A stretch of DNA of 50,829 bases, taken from positions 1 to 50,829 of the forward strand of contig CAYQOU010000027.1 of NCBI GenBank assembly GCA_964419255.1, read 5' to 3'. Position 1 is the first letter of the stretch, and every line of letters begins with the position of its first letter. The notes below the pieces were generated by a model that saw only the letters and a program-made list of their open reading frames with translations, did not search any database and was not told where the DNA came from. Position numbers and translations under genes: made by a program. Origin of the DNA: CAZPHU01 sp964419255 (GTDB lineage Bacteria; Fibrobacterota; Chitinivibrionia; Chitinivibrionales; CAYFVL01). Shown here piece by piece: positions 7,437-16,089 of the stretch.

Positions 7437-8429
7437 TTATTTCTGCCGCTCCAGAAGCTCGCCAACGATCTTGTTGGTATCCATACTCTCCACCTCCGCG
7501 TGAAACGAGCGCACGATACGGTGGCGAAGCACCGGATAGGCCGCACGCTTGACATCATCGACATCCGCCGTGGGCCGGCCGTCAAGAAGAGCGTAGGATT
7601 TTGCGGCAAGGATCAGAAACTGTGAGGCCCGGGGACCGGCTCCCCAGGTCAGATACTGCTTGAGAGAGTCGGGGCAGAGCGGATCATCGGGCCGGGTAGA
7701 GCGGGCGATTTTAACCGCGAAATGAATCACCGAATCGGCAACAGGAACTCGTCCGACCAGATCACGGAACTTCATCAGCTGCTCTTTGTGTAATATCGCC
7801 GACAGGTGCGTAGTCTGTGATTCGGTGGTTTTCCTGACAATCTCCACCTCTGATTCCAGATCCGGATAGCCAACCTCCACCGAAAACATGAACCGGTCCT
7901 GCTGCGCTTCGGGTAAAGGGTAGGTCCCTTCCTGCTCGATCGGGTTCTGCGTGGCCAGTACCCAGAAAGGGGAGGGAAGCGCCCAGGTCTGCCCCGAGGA
8001 GGTTACTTCATGCTCCTGCATCGCCTGAAGAAGCGCCGACTGAGTTTTGGGAGGTGTGCGGTTGATCTCATCGGCAAGAACGATATTGGTGAAAATCGGC
8101 CCCTTCATAAACCTGAATTCACGGTTGCCGCTTGCCCGATCCTCGAACAGTATTTCCGAGCCGGTGATGTCGGCGGGCATCAGGTCGGGAGTAAACTGGA
8201 TACGGTTGAAATCGAGCGCCAGACATTGCGCCAGACTCTGTATGAGCATCGTTTTAGCCAGACCCGGCACCCCGATAAGCAGACAGTGGCCACCGGCGAA
8301 AAAACTGGCCAGAAGATCATCTATGACCTCTTTCTGACCGACGATTCGCTTGCTCAGCTCTTTACGAGTGGCTCCTACAGCATCTCCCAATTCTTTTATC
8401 AATTCCCTGTCATCCTGCTGCTGCGCCAT
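7437..8429 (-). CDS. MoxR-family AAA+ ATPase
   Basis: This is a 330-residue AAA+ ATPase of the MoxR branch, thought to act as a chaperone for assembly of metal-enzyme or von-Willebrand-domain proteins. Visible are IVGQKEVID at the N-terminus, Walker A GVPGLAKT (about residues 53-60), Walker B IVLADEINR, sensor 1 WVLATQNP, the MoxR signature EGTYPLPEAQQDRF, and sensor 2 region GAGPRASQ. The ATG at 8429 has AAAGGGAC just ahead; a GTG at 8432 is adjacent. MoxR genes usually precede DUF58 and VWA genes; here the downstream neighbour is only the ABC fragment, so the usual partners are absent. It follows the flippase gene by 51 bases and is probably the last gene of the DUF1015-flippase-moxR run. 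Confidence 0.9.
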   Translation of the reverse strand: MAQQQDDRELIKELGDAVGATRKELSKRIVGQKEVIDDLLASFFAGGHCLLIGVPGLAKTMLIQSLAQCLALDFNRIQFTPDLMPADITGSEILFEDRASGNREFRFMKGPIFTNIVLADEINRTPPKTQSALLQAMQEHEVTSSGQTWALPSPFWVLATQNPIEQEGTYPLPEAQQDRFMFSVEVGYPDLESEVEIVRKTTESQTTHLSAILHKEQLMKFRDLVGRVPVADSVIHFAVKIARSTRPDDPLCPDSLKQYLTWGAGPRASQFLILAAKSYALLDGRPTADVDDVKRAAYPVLRHRIVRSFHAEVESMDTNKIVGELLERQK

Positions 8430-8480
8430 CACTTGTCCCTTTCTCGTCTTTAAATTTCCGTATCAGCCGTTCTGCCGGAA

Positions 8481-9482
8481 TCAGGAGGTGGTCTCCTGAA
8501 GTCGCTCTTTTGCCTCACGTATATCATCCAGTGAGAGTTTAACCCTGAAAAAATACCATATCCCAATGAGGGTAACGGGAATATAGTTGATTGCATGATA
8601 TAGGATCGCTATTGCACGTGCCCGGTCGCTTTCAATGCCAAGATAGGAAAGACCCTGAAGCATTACCGCATGAAGCGTACCTACGTATCCGGGAGAGAGT
8701 GGAATCGCTGAGCCGACCGATGCAGCCGCCTGAATAAAAAGAGCGGAGATGATCCCGAAATCAGCTGCCGGCTCTATCAGAACAAGCATGATCATCGGAT
8801 AGCATATACTGGTTAAGACGGTGTACAAGAAAATAGCAGAGCTGCGTTTCACCGAAAAGAGCCAGTCCAGGGTCGATGCGATTTCCGAGCCCATCTCAAG
8901 GAGCTTCGGGCGAAATCGATCGGGTGCACGGTTGATCACAGTTTTGCCTAACCGTTTCACGCGAGAGGTAAACAGCCGATACAGTGTCAGCATCAGGATA
9001 AAACCCAGAATCGCCGCTCCAATGATCCAGGCAACGGGCCGGAGTGTCGAAAGCCGTGGCAAAAAGAGTGCCGGAATCACGAAAAAAGATCCGTAGAACG
9101 CCATGTCGATTGACCTCTCGACAATCAAAGAGCCGATCGATGTGGTTGCGCTGTACCCGTTTCTGGTCCAGAGAAGAAACGCTCGTACCGCTTCACCGAT
9201 GCGTGCGGGAACGAGATTATTGACCATGAATCCGATGGAAACAAATGGAAAAAGATTGGTTTTCCTGGTATCGGTTTTGTCGGGAAGAATATAGTGCCAT
9301 CTTTTAGCACGAAAATACAGACTCAGAACACCCAGAAATCCGCCGGTGACAAGTCTCAGTGGATTAATGGAGGATAGTTGACGGAGCAGTGTCTCGGGAT
9401 TTGTACCCTTTAAAAAAATATACAGGGCTGCTCCCATGATGAGCAGCCCGATCACAATTTGAATCAGTTTGCCAAATTTCAT
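8481..9482 (-). CDS. Lysylphosphatidylglycerol synthase TM-region / YbhN-like flippase-domain protein
   Basis: This is an integral membrane protein of 333 residues in the UPF0104 (LPG_synthase_TM) family. Members are the flippase half of MprF or stand-alone proteins implicated in moving lipids across the inner membrane. Recognisable are the N-terminal GLLIMGAALYIFL segment, NPLRLVTGGFLGVLSLYFRAKRWHYIL, VNNLVPARIGEAVRAFLL, and the conserved SAIPLSPGYVGTLHAVML near the end; about seven to eight hydrophobic segments are present. Its ATG overlaps the stop of the DUF1015 gene by four bases (ATGA type), which implies translational coupling. The tail (KLSLDDIREAKERLQ) is cytoplasmic and charged. Confidence 0.88.
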   Translation of the reverse strand: MKFGKLIQIVIGLLIMGAALYIFLKGTNPETLLRQLSSINPLRLVTGGFLGVLSLYFRAKRWHYILPDKTDTRKTNLFPFVSIGFMVNNLVPARIGEAVRAFLLWTRNGYSATTSIGSLIVERSIDMAFYGSFFVIPALFLPRLSTLRPVAWIIGAAILGFILMLTLYRLFTSRVKRLGKTVINRAPDRFRPKLLEMGSEIASTLDWLFSVKRSSAIFLYTVLTSICYPMIMLVLIEPAADFGIISALFIQAAASVGSAIPLSPGYVGTLHAVMLQGLSYLGIESDRARAIAILYHAINYIPVTLIGIWYFFRVKLSLDDIREAKERLQETTS

Positions 9483-10765
9483 GCATCCAGTTTGTTGAAG
9501 ACTAATCCTGAGAAAAGCTTCGGGTAAAAATTGGTTGATTTTTGAGGCATACGCTCGCCTCCTTTGACGATCTCTCTGACCGTATCGATATCCATCGGCT
9601 TGATGAAAAATGCTCCCGTGATACCCTCATCTTTCAGAACCCGCTCATAGGTCATAGAAGCATCGTTGCTGTATTCCATAACATCATGAAGAATCGCACC
9701 ATCCAGAGGATGATTCATGATTCCGCCAACACACAGGCGGTTGATCTTTGAAACCATGAGCTGATTCCACTGATCCGACATTCCCTCGGCATTTTCTTTA
9801 AGAAAATTTTGGCCGTTCTCATTGGTGCTCAATCCATAAAGCCGCCCGGAGGAGCGGTCAAGGAATAACATTTCGAATTCGTTACTGCTGCCGAGAAATT
9901 GGTTGATTCTGGAAAAATCTGTTTCCCCCAGATCGGTTGCATCGAAAAATTGTTTCAGCTCGGTCACTCCGGTAAAAGATCTGGTGAGATCGTTTTTCTT
10001 CACTACCCTATGAAATGGTCTAATCACCAGGCCCGGATCGGCCATCGAAACGAGTGTCATCATCACATACTCCGCCCCGGGCCGGGAGCTGCTCCGCGAG
10101 TATTCCAGCGAGGTTTCGTAGCGATGGTGACCATCGGCGATAAGGATGATCCGATCCTTCATGAGTTTCTGAAGCTCGGCGATAGTGGTTTGATCGGTAA
10201 TCACCGAAAGCTCATGCTCCACACCGGTTTCGTCGGTGAAAACTCCTGTCTGCTCGGCGGATAGACTCTCGATTTTTCGATACAGTTCGCCCTCATCGGG
10301 GACCAGCCCGAAGATCTGACCAGTGTTGCAGTGGGTGGCTTCCAGAAGCTCATAGCGGTCACGTTTCGGTCCCGAAAGGGTATATTCATGCGGAAAAACA
10401 ACCCCTTCACTGAAATCGACCAGCTTGATCCGCGCTACAAAACCGGTGCGGGTGAAACTCTTACCGTCGATAGCAAAACGCTGTTTGTACTGGTAGATCG
10501 CCGGGGCATTCTCTCTGATGAGTGTTCCATCCTCGATCCACTGCTGAAGCAGCACTGCGGCACGTTGATGCCGGTCCTTATTAGCGCTGTCGCCTGCCTC
10601 AGGCCGATTCTGAATCAGCCGTATGGCATTATGCGGATCTTTTGCATACAGCTGTTCTATCATACCTTCGTCGACCATGTCGTAAGGAGGACTGACCATC
10701 GCCCCCAGGTCTTTCGGTTGTTTGAGAGCATATCGGTAGCCGGAAAAAGAAGTTATTTCTGCCAC
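9479..10765 (-). CDS. DUF1015 family protein
   Basis: This 428-residue soluble protein matches the DUF1015 family. The start is typical (SGYRYALKQPKDLGAMVSPPYDMVDE), and the family's most conserved motif IADGHHRYETSL is near residue 215. The family is widespread in anaerobes and has no firmly assigned role that I can cite; the DGHHR motif suggests a catalytic or nucleotide-binding site. Translation starts at a GTG (10763-10765), backed by an AAGGAG ribosome site about 10 bases upstream; no ATG fits as well. It heads the DUF1015-flippase-moxR run. Confidence 0.87.
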   Translation of the reverse strand: MAEITSFSGYRYALKQPKDLGAMVSPPYDMVDEGMIEQLYAKDPHNAIRLIQNRPEAGDSANKDRHQRAAVLLQQWIEDGTLIRENAPAIYQYKQRFAIDGKSFTRTGFVARIKLVDFSEGVVFPHEYTLSGPKRDRYELLEATHCNTGQIFGLVPDEGELYRKIESLSAEQTGVFTDETGVEHELSVITDQTTIAELQKLMKDRIILIADGHHRYETSLEYSRSSSRPGAEYVMMTLVSMADPGLVIRPFHRVVKKNDLTRSFTGVTELKQFFDATDLGETDFSRINQFLGSSNEFEMLFLDRSSGRLYGLSTNENGQNFLKENAEGMSDQWNQLMVSKINRLCVGGIMNHPLDGAILHDVMEYSNDASMTYERVLKDEGITGAFFIKPMDIDTVREIVKGGERMPQKSTNFYPKLFSGLVFNKLDA

Positions 10766-10974
10766 TGGGTAGCTTCTCCTTTTCAGGAAATGTATAGGAA
10801 ATAAGGATTATTATTTTTCGTGAAGAAGGTGACCATGTTAGCCAGTTTTTCCTCAATCGGGAAATGTAAAATAAGTGATTAGTAATGATAGTTGTGGATA
10901 TTTTTGGGGCGGATGGGTACTATGTTAGGGAACTACATGCTTTTTTTCCGCAGCGAGACCAGGAGAAAAACGCT

Positions 10975-11003
10975 CTTCTTACTTACTTCTTACTTCTTAC
11001 TTC
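10975..11003. repeat. Short tandem repeat of CTTCTTA units abutting the rnhB stop codon
   Basis: Four copies or part-copies of a CTTCTTA heptamer (one shortened to CTTA) lie directly after the rnhB stop on the transcribed strand side, where they read as AAGTAAG. It looks like a slippage-prone microsatellite. It contains several in-frame stops and has no coding content. The rest of 10766-10974 shows nothing. Confidence 0.7.
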
Positions 11004-11629
11004 TATATCTCCAGCCGTGTCTGGGCAAGCATGGAGTAGCAGAACGATTTTCGGTGGATCTTGCACATGCCGTGCCGCTTTAGCAGTGTGCGGTGGAGGG
11101 TCGTGGCGTAGCCTTTGTGCTGGTGGAAAAAGTAGAGAGGGTATTTCTTGTGGCTCTCGATCATGTAACGGTCGCGGGTGACCTTGGCAATGATCGATGC
11201 CGCCGCAATGGAGGCACTGGTCGCATCCCCGTCGATTATCGGCACCTGTTTTTTAGACTGGCTGAAGCCGCGGATTGGCTGATTTCCATCCACAAGAGCA
11301 AGCGACCATTCCTCTGAGATCTGTCGCAGAGCCCGTTTCATCGCCAGGAAAGTGGCCTGAAGGATATTGATCGAATCGATTTCGGTCGGGGTTGCGCTCC
11401 CCACACCCCATGCGTGTGCCCTTTTAATGATCTCCTGGTAGAGTTCTTCCCGGCGCAGCTCGGTAAGCTTTTTGGAGTCATCGATTCCCTCGATGGGATC
11501 GTCAAGATCGAGCATAACCGCGGCGGCTGTCACCGGCCCGGCCAGCGGACCACGCCCGGCCTCATCGATACCGATCACACGACAACCGTGCTGTTTCTCA
11601 TAGTCTCTGTCGAATTGATACAGTTTCAC
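11003..11629 (-). CDS. rnhB: Ribonuclease HII
   Basis: RNase HII cuts the RNA strand of RNA/DNA hybrids and starts removal of misincorporated ribonucleotides. The 208-residue protein has the hallmark IGIDEAGRGPLAGPVTAAAV (catalytic DE pair), the second acidic site DDSKKLTELRR, VDGNQPIRG, and the C-terminal SIIAKVTRDRYM helix with the Asp that completes the metal site. The N-terminal extension YQFDRDYEKQHGCR is common in the family. Its start overlaps the purN stop by four bases, so the pair is translationally coupled. Confidence 0.96.
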   Translation of the reverse strand: MKLYQFDRDYEKQHGCRVIGIDEAGRGPLAGPVTAAAVMLDLDDPIEGIDDSKKLTELRREELYQEIIKRAHAWGVGSATPTEIDSINILQATFLAMKRALRQISEEWSLALVDGNQPIRGFSQSKKQVPIIDGDATSASIAAASIIAKVTRDRYMIESHKKYPLYFFHQHKGYATTLHRTLLKRHGMCKIHRKSFCYSMLAQTRLEI

Positions 11630-12249
11630 TGAACATCAGCTCCGATTACCCGTCGTCCCTCGACTCTGACAGCTCCTTGTGCTATGGCCTCTACAGCTTT
11701 CCAGTAGCTTGCGTGCTCGACCGCAAGCACGCGGTCGGCAAGCGTATCGGCGGTATCGGTATCTTCCACGCGTACCGTCTCCTGGAGGATAACCGGACCG
11801 TGATCGTATTGCTCATCCACGAAGTGAACCGTTACACCTGTTATTTTTGCTCCGTAGTCGATAACCGCCTGATGGACTTTCTTGCCGTACATGCCTTTGC
11901 CACCAAACGCAGGCAGCAGCGCCGGATGAATGTTTACTATCTTGTGATGGTAGGCTTTGACTACGGTTTCAGGGATCATGCGCATATAGCCCGCCAGGAC
12001 GATCATCTCTATCTTATGCTCCCTGAGTGTTTGCAGAAGCTGCTGCGTGTACTGCTCGGGCGTATCGAAATGGCTGGGTGCCAGATGCCGGCAGGGGATA
12101 TCGTGCTTTCGGGCACGCTCGAAGGCGGTCGCGTTGCTGTTGTTCCCGATCATCAGGTTGAAATCAACATGAAGTTGACCGGCATTTCGACGATCCAGCA
12201 AGGCCTGGAAGTTTGAACCGCCGCCGGAGGCAAATACAGCACAGTTCAT
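11626..12249 (-). CDS. purN: Phosphoribosylglycinamide formyltransferase
   Basis: PurN moves a formyl group from 10-formyl-THF to GAR in purine synthesis. The protein (207 residues) has the phosphate-binding loop ASGGGSNFQAL, VLAGYMRM, NIHPALLPAFGGKGMYGKKVHQAV containing the catalytic His of the N-I-H-P motif, and the signature GVTVHFVDEQYDHGPVILQ with the conserved Asp. AAGGAA precedes the ATG. No other purine gene is nearby; it is paired only with rnhB. Confidence 0.96.
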   Translation of the reverse strand: MNCAVFASGGGSNFQALLDRRNAGQLHVDFNLMIGNNSNATAFERARKHDIPCRHLAPSHFDTPEQYTQQLLQTLREHKIEMIVLAGYMRMIPETVVKAYHHKIVNIHPALLPAFGGKGMYGKKVHQAVIDYGAKITGVTVHFVDEQYDHGPVILQETVRVEDTDTADTLADRVLAVEHASYWKAVEAIAQGAVRVEGRRVIGADVQ

Positions 12250-12395
12250 TGAAGTTCCTTTCTTTGTTCGGTCTCTTTGTCTCTCGATATCTCGGGACTC
12301 GGCTTCTAGGTCACCCGCTTACAGCTTACCGGAAAAAAATAATGCAGGAGTGCAAATCCTGTCACCCCCGCATTGTTACTGTTTCCGTGGCATAC

Positions 12396-13625
12396 CTACG
12401 GTTGATCGGGACGTGTTACCGATGCGACTTTTCCGGTGAAAGTGAGTTTGTATTCCACCCCGCTCCAGGTTATCGTGTTCGTAAACAGCGTCCGAATCAC
12501 CCCGATAAGCAGTGAAAAGAGGGAAAAGGGCTGGAGAAATAAAAAACCGTAGAATCGAGGATTCTTGCCCAGAAGCGGGTACAGAAGAACCGACAGGGCA
12601 AGCCCTGCGTTGACCATCAGGGACGCCGCACCACCAATGTCAAAAAAGTCGTAGGATGAAAAGTTTGCAATCACCAGCGATATCGGCAGCCAGAGCTGTA
12701 GCGCCAGAACCGCCGCCGCTATCGGGATCGCCAGAAAGGTCCATGTTATCTTGTGATATGCCTTCAAAAACATGGTCTGGCGCTCGAACCAGCGGATCCC
12801 CTGCCGTACGCTGGGAAGCGAATCGTCGGTGTTGGTGACACAGGCAGGGACAAGGATCGCCTTGCGGCGCTTTTTGGCGATAATCTGTGATAGGCTGATA
12901 TCATCCACTACGGTCTCGGACCAGCGTTTGGCAACTTCCAGCTGCTCGAAATCCTCCCGTCGCATGGCCATAGAGCCGCCCCACAAGCCGATCTTGAGAA
13001 CCGAGGATGCGAAATTAAAGATGATATACAGAAGATTGTTTATATACGAATGAACCTGCTCGCCGATAGTGCCGTTAGGTGAGTACTGCCAGCGAAAACC
13101 GGTGGTGGCGGTAATCGAATTGTTGGACAGCGGCAGCACCAGCTCCTGCAGCCATTCATTGGAAGGCCCGATATCGGCATCGGCAAACACATACACCTCC
13201 GCATCCCCTGCCTGCTCGATGGCTGCCAACTGGTTGAAATTTTTCTGCGCACAACTTTTGGCATAGCCCGCCACCACCAGCGAGGCCTTATCCTCGTGCC
13301 CCTCAATCACCTCACGTATTACCGGGACCGCCGGATCGGTTTCACTTTCCACCGTATAAATGACCTTGTACGACGGGTAATCAAGATCGACGAAACTCGC
13401 CAGATTCTTTTTAAGATCCTTTGGTACACCCTTGCAGGGAAGGATGATAGCGCAAAACGGCTGGAAACTGGGATCGAAATGAGGACGATAAACCGCGTCG
13501 TATATGATATTTTGATAGAAAATCGAAAGAACAGTTGCAAAAAAGATAACTGCAACCACCACGATTGCAAAAACCGTCACTGCTGTAGTGAAGGTGTTGG
13601 GACCGAAAATAATGTCAAGATTCAA
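12396..13625 (-). CDS. Membrane GT2/GT21-type glycosyltransferase (ceramide-glucosyltransferase-like)
   Basis: This 409-residue protein has one N-terminal membrane helix (VFAIVVVAVIFFATVLSIFY), a cytosolic glycosyltransferase domain and about three C-terminal helices. The donor-site motifs run in family order: AIILPCKGV, VFADADIGP (DxD-like), the acceptor-base region SETVVDDISLS, and the QxxRW motif as QGIRW. This set is that of GT21 ceramide glucosyltransferase-like enzymes, so the product may be a glycolipid. The start codon is TTG at 13623-13625; a strong AGGAGG site seven bases upstream decides it. The 146 bases between it and purN hold an imperfect hairpin (TAATGC/GCATTGTTA near 12340-12385) but no gene. 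Confidence 0.85.
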   Translation of the reverse strand: MNLDIIFGPNTFTTAVTVFAIVVVAVIFFATVLSIFYQNIIYDAVYRPHFDPSFQPFCAIILPCKGVPKDLKKNLASFVDLDYPSYKVIYTVESETDPAVPVIREVIEGHEDKASLVVAGYAKSCAQKNFNQLAAIEQAGDAEVYVFADADIGPSNEWLQELVLPLSNNSITATTGFRWQYSPNGTIGEQVHSYINNLLYIIFNFASSVLKIGLWGGSMAMRREDFEQLEVAKRWSETVVDDISLSQIIAKKRRKAILVPACVTNTDDSLPSVRQGIRWFERQTMFLKAYHKITWTFLAIPIAAAVLALQLWLPISLVIANFSSYDFFDIGGAASLMVNAGLALSVLLYPLLGKNPRFYGFLFLQPFSLFSLLIGVIRTLFTNTITWSGVEYKLTFTGKVASVTRPDQP

Positions 13626-13697
13626 TAAAACCTCCTGGTTGTTTTCTGGTTGTGGGTGCAGAAAAAATAATCTCTTCTTTCTATGATAAGCAAAATA

Positions 13698-14933
13698 TCA
13701 GCTTTTTGCGCTGGAAACAGAGGAAACGCGCGCGGCCTTAACCTGGTTTCGTCCCCCCTTTTTGGCCTTATAAAGCGCTTTGTCGGCATATTCAATCACT
13801 TTCTCGATACTCTGGCCCCGCTCCTCCCGCTGGCTTATGCCGCAGGAGACGGTGACATGAAGGCGCTTTTTACCACAGTGCACGCTCATCTGCTCAACAG
13901 CCACTCGTACCTTCTCCATAATTTTCTGTACATCACCCAGCTGCCTGCGGGGGAAAAATACTGCAATTTCCTCACCACCATACCGGCATACGATCCCTTG
14001 CGGAACGACTTCCCTGGATATTGTCTGGGCGACATGATACAGCACACTGTCGCCCGCCTGATGGCCATGAGTATCGTTGACCTTCTTGAAATGATCTATA
14101 TCAACCATCGCGAGGCTTAGCGGAGGGATGGTACTGATATTGGACTGCTCCGCAATGATTTTGCTGCAAAAAGTCCGGTTATAAATGTGAAGGAGAGGAT
14201 CATAGGAAACCCGGTGCTCCATACGGGAAAACCAGTGAATCATTATGCCTACCAAAAGAAACAGAGTGGCGGAGACAAACATCATGCGCTCGAAAGGATG
14301 ATAATCGAAGAATATCAGCGGAGAAGCCCATCCGAAGGCGTAAAACAGGGCTGTTCCAGCAATAATGCCACCCAGATAGAATTCATCCTTAAGGTGAATA
14401 CGGCTGACTCCGGTAACCAGTGCCGCCCATATCAATGAAATCCACGGGATTATAGAGTGTGCCGTATCTCTCTGCAGCCCCAAAAACCACGAGATCGTCT
14501 GCGGCTGCCAGGCGATAAAGCCCAGCAAGACTGCCTGTACACCGACGATAGCAAAAGTCAGGTATTTAGTGGTGCGGTATTTTACGTATGAAGGTAAAAA
14601 CAAGATCAGCAGGTAGTTGAAAAAGATACTCAGGTAAAGAGCGGTCAAGACCGGGGGCTCTTTACCTTCGGCTGCCGTAAAGAAGAAAAGACCAGATAGT
14701 CCGGTCAGATATCCGGCAAGATACACTTTTAGATTGTGTACGCGAGGGTAGGAGAAATGACCGCTGAGTGTGGATAGAATCGAGAAGCCGATTCCAAGCC
14801 AGGAAGTTAGACGGAGATAGAAGAAGCCGTACCTGCCTAGAGGGTACTTCAACTCCAGAACTGTCAACGCCGAAATCAGCAGGATAGAAAAGACAAATAA
14901 CCAGATACCCCATCGGGAGCGTTTACATGACAT
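13698..14933 (-). CDS. Membrane-anchored diguanylate cyclase (GGDEF)
   Basis: This probable cyclic-di-GMP synthase has 411 residues. Roughly eight hydrophobic segments fill the first ~240 residues, forming an integral membrane sensor with no recognisable ligand domain. The GGDEF domain follows (DPLLHIYNRTF ... MVDIDHFKKVNDTHGHQAGD), and its active loop reads RYGGEEI, with Ile in place of the usual Phe. The inhibitory RxxD site is absent; the equivalent residues are VPQG, so product feedback at the I-site is unlikely. A start at 15044 is possible but would overlap the sirtuin gene by 74 bases. The ATG at 14933 leaves a 37-base gap and begins at the first membrane segment. Confidence 0.88.
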   Translation of the reverse strand: MSCKRSRWGIWLFVFSILLISALTVLELKYPLGRYGFFYLRLTSWLGIGFSILSTLSGHFSYPRVHNLKVYLAGYLTGLSGLFFFTAAEGKEPPVLTALYLSIFFNYLLILFLPSYVKYRTTKYLTFAIVGVQAVLLGFIAWQPQTISWFLGLQRDTAHSIIPWISLIWAALVTGVSRIHLKDEFYLGGIIAGTALFYAFGWASPLIFFDYHPFERMMFVSATLFLLVGIMIHWFSRMEHRVSYDPLLHIYNRTFCSKIIAEQSNISTIPPLSLAMVDIDHFKKVNDTHGHQAGDSVLYHVAQTISREVVPQGIVCRYGGEEIAVFFPRRQLGDVQKIMEKVRVAVEQMSVHCGKKRLHVTVSCGISQREERGQSIEKVIEYADKALYKAKKGGRNQVKAARVSSVSSAKS

Positions 14934-14970
14934 GGTAATAAAATAGATCCGGTAACGGCGGTGATTCGAA

Positions 14971-15699
14971 TCAGAAGCTGATGTTGCGGATAAAGGTGAA
15001 AACCTGCTCGAGATCATTATACCGTAATGCGGTGTAATGATCAAGCGGTGTAGGCATGTTGTTTATAATCACCAGTGTACCTCCGGCTCGGCAGGTGTAA
15101 AGAGGAATCGATGCTGCCGGGTGAACCACAAGCGATGAGCCGCAGACAAGCATCAAGTCGGCTTTTTCCGCCTCCCGCGTTGCCTGATCGACAGAGGTTG
15201 TGTCAAGGAACTCCCCAAAGAATGTTATGGAAGGTTTGAGCACGCCGCCGCAGATGTCGCATGATGGAACAATGCCTGCAAGCACCCGTTTGCTGATCAG
15301 GTCAAACGAGTAATGCCTCCCACAGCTCAGGCACACGTGCTGGGAGGGACTTCCGTGCAGCTCGATGACACGCCTTGAGCCGGCTTTCTGGTGAAGCAGG
15401 TCGATATTTTGGGTAATGACCGTTTTGATGATGCCGGCGTTTTGCAGACGTGCCAGTTGCCTGTGCACCAGACTGGGCTCCTTCTTGTCTATGGCATAGA
15501 TAAACTGCGCCGCGTGAGTGTAGAAGTAGCTGGGATCTTTCTTAAAGTATTCTATATCGAACAGTTTATCGCTGTCGAAGCTCTGATAGATTCCCTCCTT
15601 GCCGCGAAAATCGGGTATTCCGGACAGGGTGGATATTCCGGCACCGGTGAAAGCGACGCAATAGCGGGAGTTCCTGAGAAATTTGAGTAACTGGTCCAT
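14971..15699 (-). CDS. cobB: Sir2-family NAD-dependent protein deacylase
   Basis: The sirtuin removes acyl groups from lysine while consuming NAD. In the 242-residue protein the NAD-binding motifs GAGIST and GIPDFRG, the TQNIDLLHQKAG stretch, the catalytic His in ELHGS, four zinc cysteines (CLSCG and CDICG) and the C-terminal CGSSLVVHPAA are all present. The frame is open to 15819, but the extra 40 residues are not sirtuin-like, and family members start at the MDQLLKFL helix, hence the ATG at 15699. It is followed by the GGDEF gene 37 bases later and may be co-transcribed with it. Confidence 0.93.
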   Translation of the reverse strand: MDQLLKFLRNSRYCVAFTGAGISTLSGIPDFRGKEGIYQSFDSDKLFDIEYFKKDPSYFYTHAAQFIYAIDKKEPSLVHRQLARLQNAGIIKTVITQNIDLLHQKAGSRRVIELHGSPSQHVCLSCGRHYSFDLISKRVLAGIVPSCDICGGVLKPSITFFGEFLDTTSVDQATREAEKADLMLVCGSSLVVHPAASIPLYTCRAGGTLVIINNMPTPLDHYTALRYNDLEQVFTFIRNISF

Positions 15700-16089
15700 T
15701 ATATAGCGAAATAGAAATCGGCTGAAAAAAGACAGTTCCCTGGATGAAACGGGTAACTTGTATGAAAGGTTACTATAAAAATTAAACCCTGCCAAGGCCC
15801 GAGAAATAGGAAGTAGCATAGATAGCGGGTAAAAAAGTATTCAGCGCGCTACAGCACGAAGGCTTCGGGAGCCGGAGAGGTTTGGCTGGGACCCAGGAAA
15901 TGGCGAAAAGAGTACCATTTATGGCAATGGGTCTCATTGGGGGCATATGGGCTGATTTTTAGCCCCGGAAAAATGGGCATATAGAATAGCCGAATGGGAT
16001 TTTTACTCCTTAAAACTGTCTATAAAGCCTTTTTAAAGGATGTTTTTGAGCGTAAGAGATTGATTTATATGAGGGGGGCGACCCAGTCT
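15700..16089. other. 390-bp spacer between hemW and the sirtuin gene
   Basis: No gene is supported here. I see a short hairpin GGGCT/AGCCC (15949-15965, loop 7) and a GGGCATAT octamer repeated at 15941 and 15975. There is no T-run, tRNA-like fold or clear promoter. Confidence 0.5.

Noticed and set aside
10975..11003. CRISPR-like repeat
   Set aside because: The unit is seven bases with no spacers; it is a simple tandem repeat.
15990..16005. GGATTTTTACTCC shared with 42804-42818 as a repeat
   Set aside because: Thirteen matching bases between an AT-rich spacer and a gene end; no longer alignment around them, so probably chance.
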